A stretch of 64,000 nucleotides of DNA. Source: Helicoverpa zea. Taxonomy: Eukaryota; Arthropoda; Insecta; Lepidoptera; Noctuidae. The stretch lies in assembly GCF_022581195.2 (NCBI RefSeq), contig NC_061452.1, positions 193,501-257,500 on the forward strand, written 5' to 3'. The notes under the pieces are model-generated. The model was not told where the DNA came from and made no database searches. It worked only from the letters and a program-made list of their open reading frames with translations. A program made the position numbers and the translations under genes. This document shows, piece by piece, positions 60,685 to 64,000 of the stretch (positions are counted from its first letter, which is position 1; each line of letters starts with the position of its first letter).

Positions 60685-63129
60685 TAGCGGATACTGTTAC
60701 TTATTGCCTCATGTTTGTGTTGTGTGAGCCGAGCCGAATAATACAGCGATTCCACTAATTACACGTATTATTAAATTGTAGATACGCCTCCGCGATGGAG
60801 ATAATCATTTTAAATACTGCCTTGTTACACTGGTGGCCAGTTATTTTTCTGAAATTGAGATTTCTCATTTATTAAAATATTTTAAAGACAAAAATTATGC
60901 TGGTCAATATCATATTATAAAATTCAGAGTGAAATATTTCAGTGTAATTATACAGAGTCACGGTTTACATACAACAATAGGAAGTAAATCTGTTACAATT
61001 CAATACACACAATGCTGGTTAATTGCTCAGTTTGGTTCCACTCGCAACACACCATTACTCGGTCATAAATTAAAAATGAAGCGGCAACGTCCGGCCGCCT
61101 TAATTCGGCAATGCTCGGCAATATTCGGGTATATTCGGCATCAGCGCAAGTGAGTTAAGTTTCATTGCTCATTTGGCGAATTGAGGGCTGGTTTACGACA
61201 GCGAGGCGAATGGCCGCGCACCTCTTATGCCTAATCTTTATGTTCGAATAAAACGAAGCACTAAAGGCAGCTCCAAGGACACAGGTAGGCAGCAGCCAGG
61301 AGGCACGAGGCAGAAGGTAGGTACAGGTAGTACATCCGTCTGTGATAGGAATTAGTTCTCATTTATGACCGTCAGCGATATTAGATGTTGCCGATAGGGC
61401 GCGATTCATTGTTTACTATGTTCACCATTTTGTATTATAGCTGGATGTAAACCGTACAATCGGAAAGGTTTGGTTTGTTTTTGTTATTTGTCCCTGAAGG
61501 AGAATAAAAAAACCCGATCATTCAACTGGTTTCCAAGTTAAATAATAATAATTTTGAGTGGAAACAGTTGAATATATAGTTTTATATTATTGAGTTTTAT
61601 ATAGTTAATCTCTGACCTTAAAATATTTAAGAAGACAAGACAAAGAAGTGACTACTTAATAACAAAAGTTCGGCATGAATATTAGTTACAATTGAAATAA
61701 AGAGGAAACTTTAGCTCGTAGCAGTTATCTTGACTGTATGAAATGATCCTTTAAGGTTATTTTATGAACCCTTTAGTTAAATGTCGCCGTGTCAAGTAAT
61801 GTTTGCAGTTTATGATACCCGCATGTAATACAAACGTTATATTTTTACTGGCGCAAGCGAGAATATTGGACCGTTTGTCAAAATTAAATGATATTTTAGT
61901 GCAGTGTGCCCATATTAAAACCGCTTATCATAAAAATTAATCTCTCTATTTGAATAGAGAGTATTGACGTTATGTTAACGTTAAATGTGTAATTTCGTGT
62001 TTAATATAGAGTTTGATGTAAATATTTATTTGTGGCAGGGTGTACATTAATGCAATAAAATATTTCGACTCTTTATTATCAGCCATTCACTTTTATCTAC
62101 ATAAACAAACCAAATCCACCTAAGCAAATAAAAATTGGAACTAGAAACTGAATTTTGACATCCGATAGCCTAAAATCAGTGTGCGGAACAAGACAAAAAG
62201 TTGTCACATGACGGTTGCTGTAGCCTTTGAGTCCACAGAGTAGCGAGTAGCCGGGGCGACAGTTTGCTGCCTATCTGACGCTGCATCCATGCGGGCAACA
62301 AGTCAGCGCCGGCTCCCCGGGGAACAATAAACTTGTGTCTGCGTTAATTAAATGCGACCACCGGCAGAGGTTATAGTCTTGTACCGATGTTTTATGCCGG
62401 CAGTTTGTGTTATTGTGTATAGTCGCTTGATATGAGAATAGTGATATATTTATGTGAACGTCGTGAATGTCTGTTTGTTTGTAGGGTATTCCTAATGGCG
62501 ATTAGCATGAACTGTCGGAATGTTGGAAGATTATGCCTTTGATAAAAAAAAAACTGTTAAACGGGGTAAACTGTTAAACGGCTGCAATAATTTACATAGC
62601 ATCGTAAATATCTAAGAACAAACTCCGTAATTTACTTCAAATTATGAAGTGGTTAAGAAGTTCCTCTGAGAAATTCCGTACGTATGATGTCTAGAAATGC
62701 CAGCGCAGTACTTTATTGGAAAAATATCTTCACCATACGTTAGTTATTTGACATAGGTATTAGAACAAAAGAAGCAATAACAACAAAAGCGCAGAAGCAA
62801 GGAGTGTCCAATTAAAGAGCGGAGTCGTGTAGCGAGCGCCACGGATATCCGCGTTAATTACGAGGAGCAGCCGACCGCGCCAGCCTGTGCCGTGGAGGCT
62901 GTCCATGTCACTGACCAACTCCTGGCAATATAGCAGGGCTTAGATAACGCAAGGAAAAATCTAAAATATTTTAATCAATCTAGACTGAAAAAATCTCTTT
63001 TCCAAAAAAGCCACGCTTTCTCTTTTCCTGTGTTTTTTCTGGGAATAAAAATAGGCGCAAAAACCTTCCCAGCATAGTAAGAAATGTAGATAGATAGCCG
63101 TCGTCGTGATATTTCTATTTACGAAGTTT

Positions 63130-63188
63130 GCTACGGCGGAGTCTGGTACCCGCTACGGCGTAGTCTGGTATCTGCTACGGCGTAGCAA
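63130..63188. repeat. CTACG/CGTAG cluster E
   Basis: Three near-tandem copies of GCTACGGCG(T/G)AG separated by TCTGGTACC- and TCTGGTATCT-type spacers give three CTACG and two CGTAG words. Confidence 0.8.
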
Positions 63189-64000
63189 CTGCAACATTTT
63201 TGAATTAGATTTGTAATCGCAATAACAAATAATGTTGTAACGAACTTATTATACTAAAACTGTAACTGTTAGAAATATTATTTTTAAAACCGTGCGGCAT
63301 CCCTGACAACAAATACGCAAACGTCTTTGTTTACGAGTACTAGTATGTGAGAAATAGTAATTCTAACAATGAGTAGTTGTCGTGAAGTATGTCTCGTCAC
63401 GGTCGTAATGTTTAACGTTCTGATAACTTCGACAACTGGCCAAGGTTTAGTGTAGTCGTTAATTAAAATGGTTATGATTGAATACAACAAACAAGATGTT
63501 TCTTGTACTAGAAATGAAACAAAGTCCTTAAATATGTTTGTATATAACGCTCAATTTAATTTTAATCAGTAATTAATATTACGTTCACAGTTACATTTAA
63601 TATTTACAGTTTAGTTTCACATGCTGTGATAAAATAATTTGATATTCGATCCCCGAGGAGCAATAAACTACAATGTTTGAAGAGCTCATGAATACGCGTC
63701 GTTTCGCTGACAGTTTCATTTCGTGCTCATACAATACTGAAGCATTACGTTCAATAAACTTTTACTCGCAGCAATAATAATACTTTTATAAACAAATAAA
63801 TATAAACGTTAGTCTGTCTGGGAGGCTGTTTCGTTTAAATAATAAATGTTTGCAGCTATGCTCTGGGCTGTGGGGACGCCGGTGACCATTTAAAGACATA
63901 TAAAAAAAAGATGTGAGTATCCTTAAATGGAAAGCACGATATTGATTCGGTACTGTATTATACGACTTTTGATCAATACTGTATTTAAGCATAAAGTACA
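63189..64000. other. non-coding, nothing recognised
   Basis: AT-rich sequence to the window edge. Two 68-codon minus-strand frames (63284-63490 and 63786-63992) have no recognisable features. Confidence 0.5.

Larger units (their letters stand above)
47426..63122. other. long non-coding stretch, only weak candidates
   Basis: TGACGTCA occurs at 52764, 59399 and 59423. GC-rich bursts occur at 50515-50580, 54245-54295, 56330-56445, 58475-58515 and 59270-59320. A CAGCGCTC-type tandem patch lies at 60650-60684. A 15-bp direct repeat (AAACTGTTAAACGG) lies at about 62551-62582. Weak coding candidates are described separately or in the findings. No transposon was recognised here, in contrast with the first 45 kb. 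Confidence 0.45.

Overview
This window is animal, almost certainly lepidopteran, nuclear DNA. It is AT-rich and nearly all non-coding. Several interspersed repeats are ones I recognise from moth and butterfly genomes: a tRNA-derived SINE, the 'cagtccactgctggacatag' retroelement end, the 'cttctgcccgcgacttcg' element and a hAT-type MITE. This identification rests on pattern recognition, not on a database search.

Only one exon is clearly functional. It lies at 5181-5391 on the minus strand and encodes the second half of the first immunoglobulin domain of a Dpr-family cell-surface protein, most like the Dpr6/Dpr10 branch. Both splice sites are good. I found neither the exon carrying the first half of the domain (expected above 5391) nor the second Ig domain (expected below 5181). 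Most of the window is therefore best read as very large introns or flanking DNA of this gene. No rRNA, functional tRNA, CRISPR array or prokaryote-type operon was seen.

Layout: 0.5-3.0 kb holds two adjacent fold-back elements, a 5'-truncated SINE with target-site duplications, and a 248-bp repeat that recurs at 20.7 kb. The Dpr exon is at 5.2 kb. A 42/44-bp palindrome-rich minisatellite occupies 8.3-8.9 kb. A decayed transposon-type gene lies at 11.0-11.4 kb. A broken fold-back arm fused to the 248-bp repeat is at 20.6-21.0 kb, and a 74-bp retro-insertion with target-site duplication is at 22.0 kb. A perfect 35-bp-arm hairpin is at 26.6 kb. A three-layer nest (host repeat, then SINE, then retro-insertion) fills 31.7-33.8 kb. 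A hAT MITE with an 8-bp duplication is at 44.3-44.8 kb, and a 46-bp minisatellite is at 46.9-47.4 kb.

Two signals cut across the window. Five compact clusters of CTACG/CGTAG words lie at 13.8, 14.7, 24.0, 35.8 and 63.1 kb. There are also 15 exact TGACGTCA palindromes where roughly one would be expected by chance. A few short open segments with plausible splice sites are listed as weak exon candidates. Everything else is single-copy-looking intronic or intergenic sequence in which I see no supported feature.
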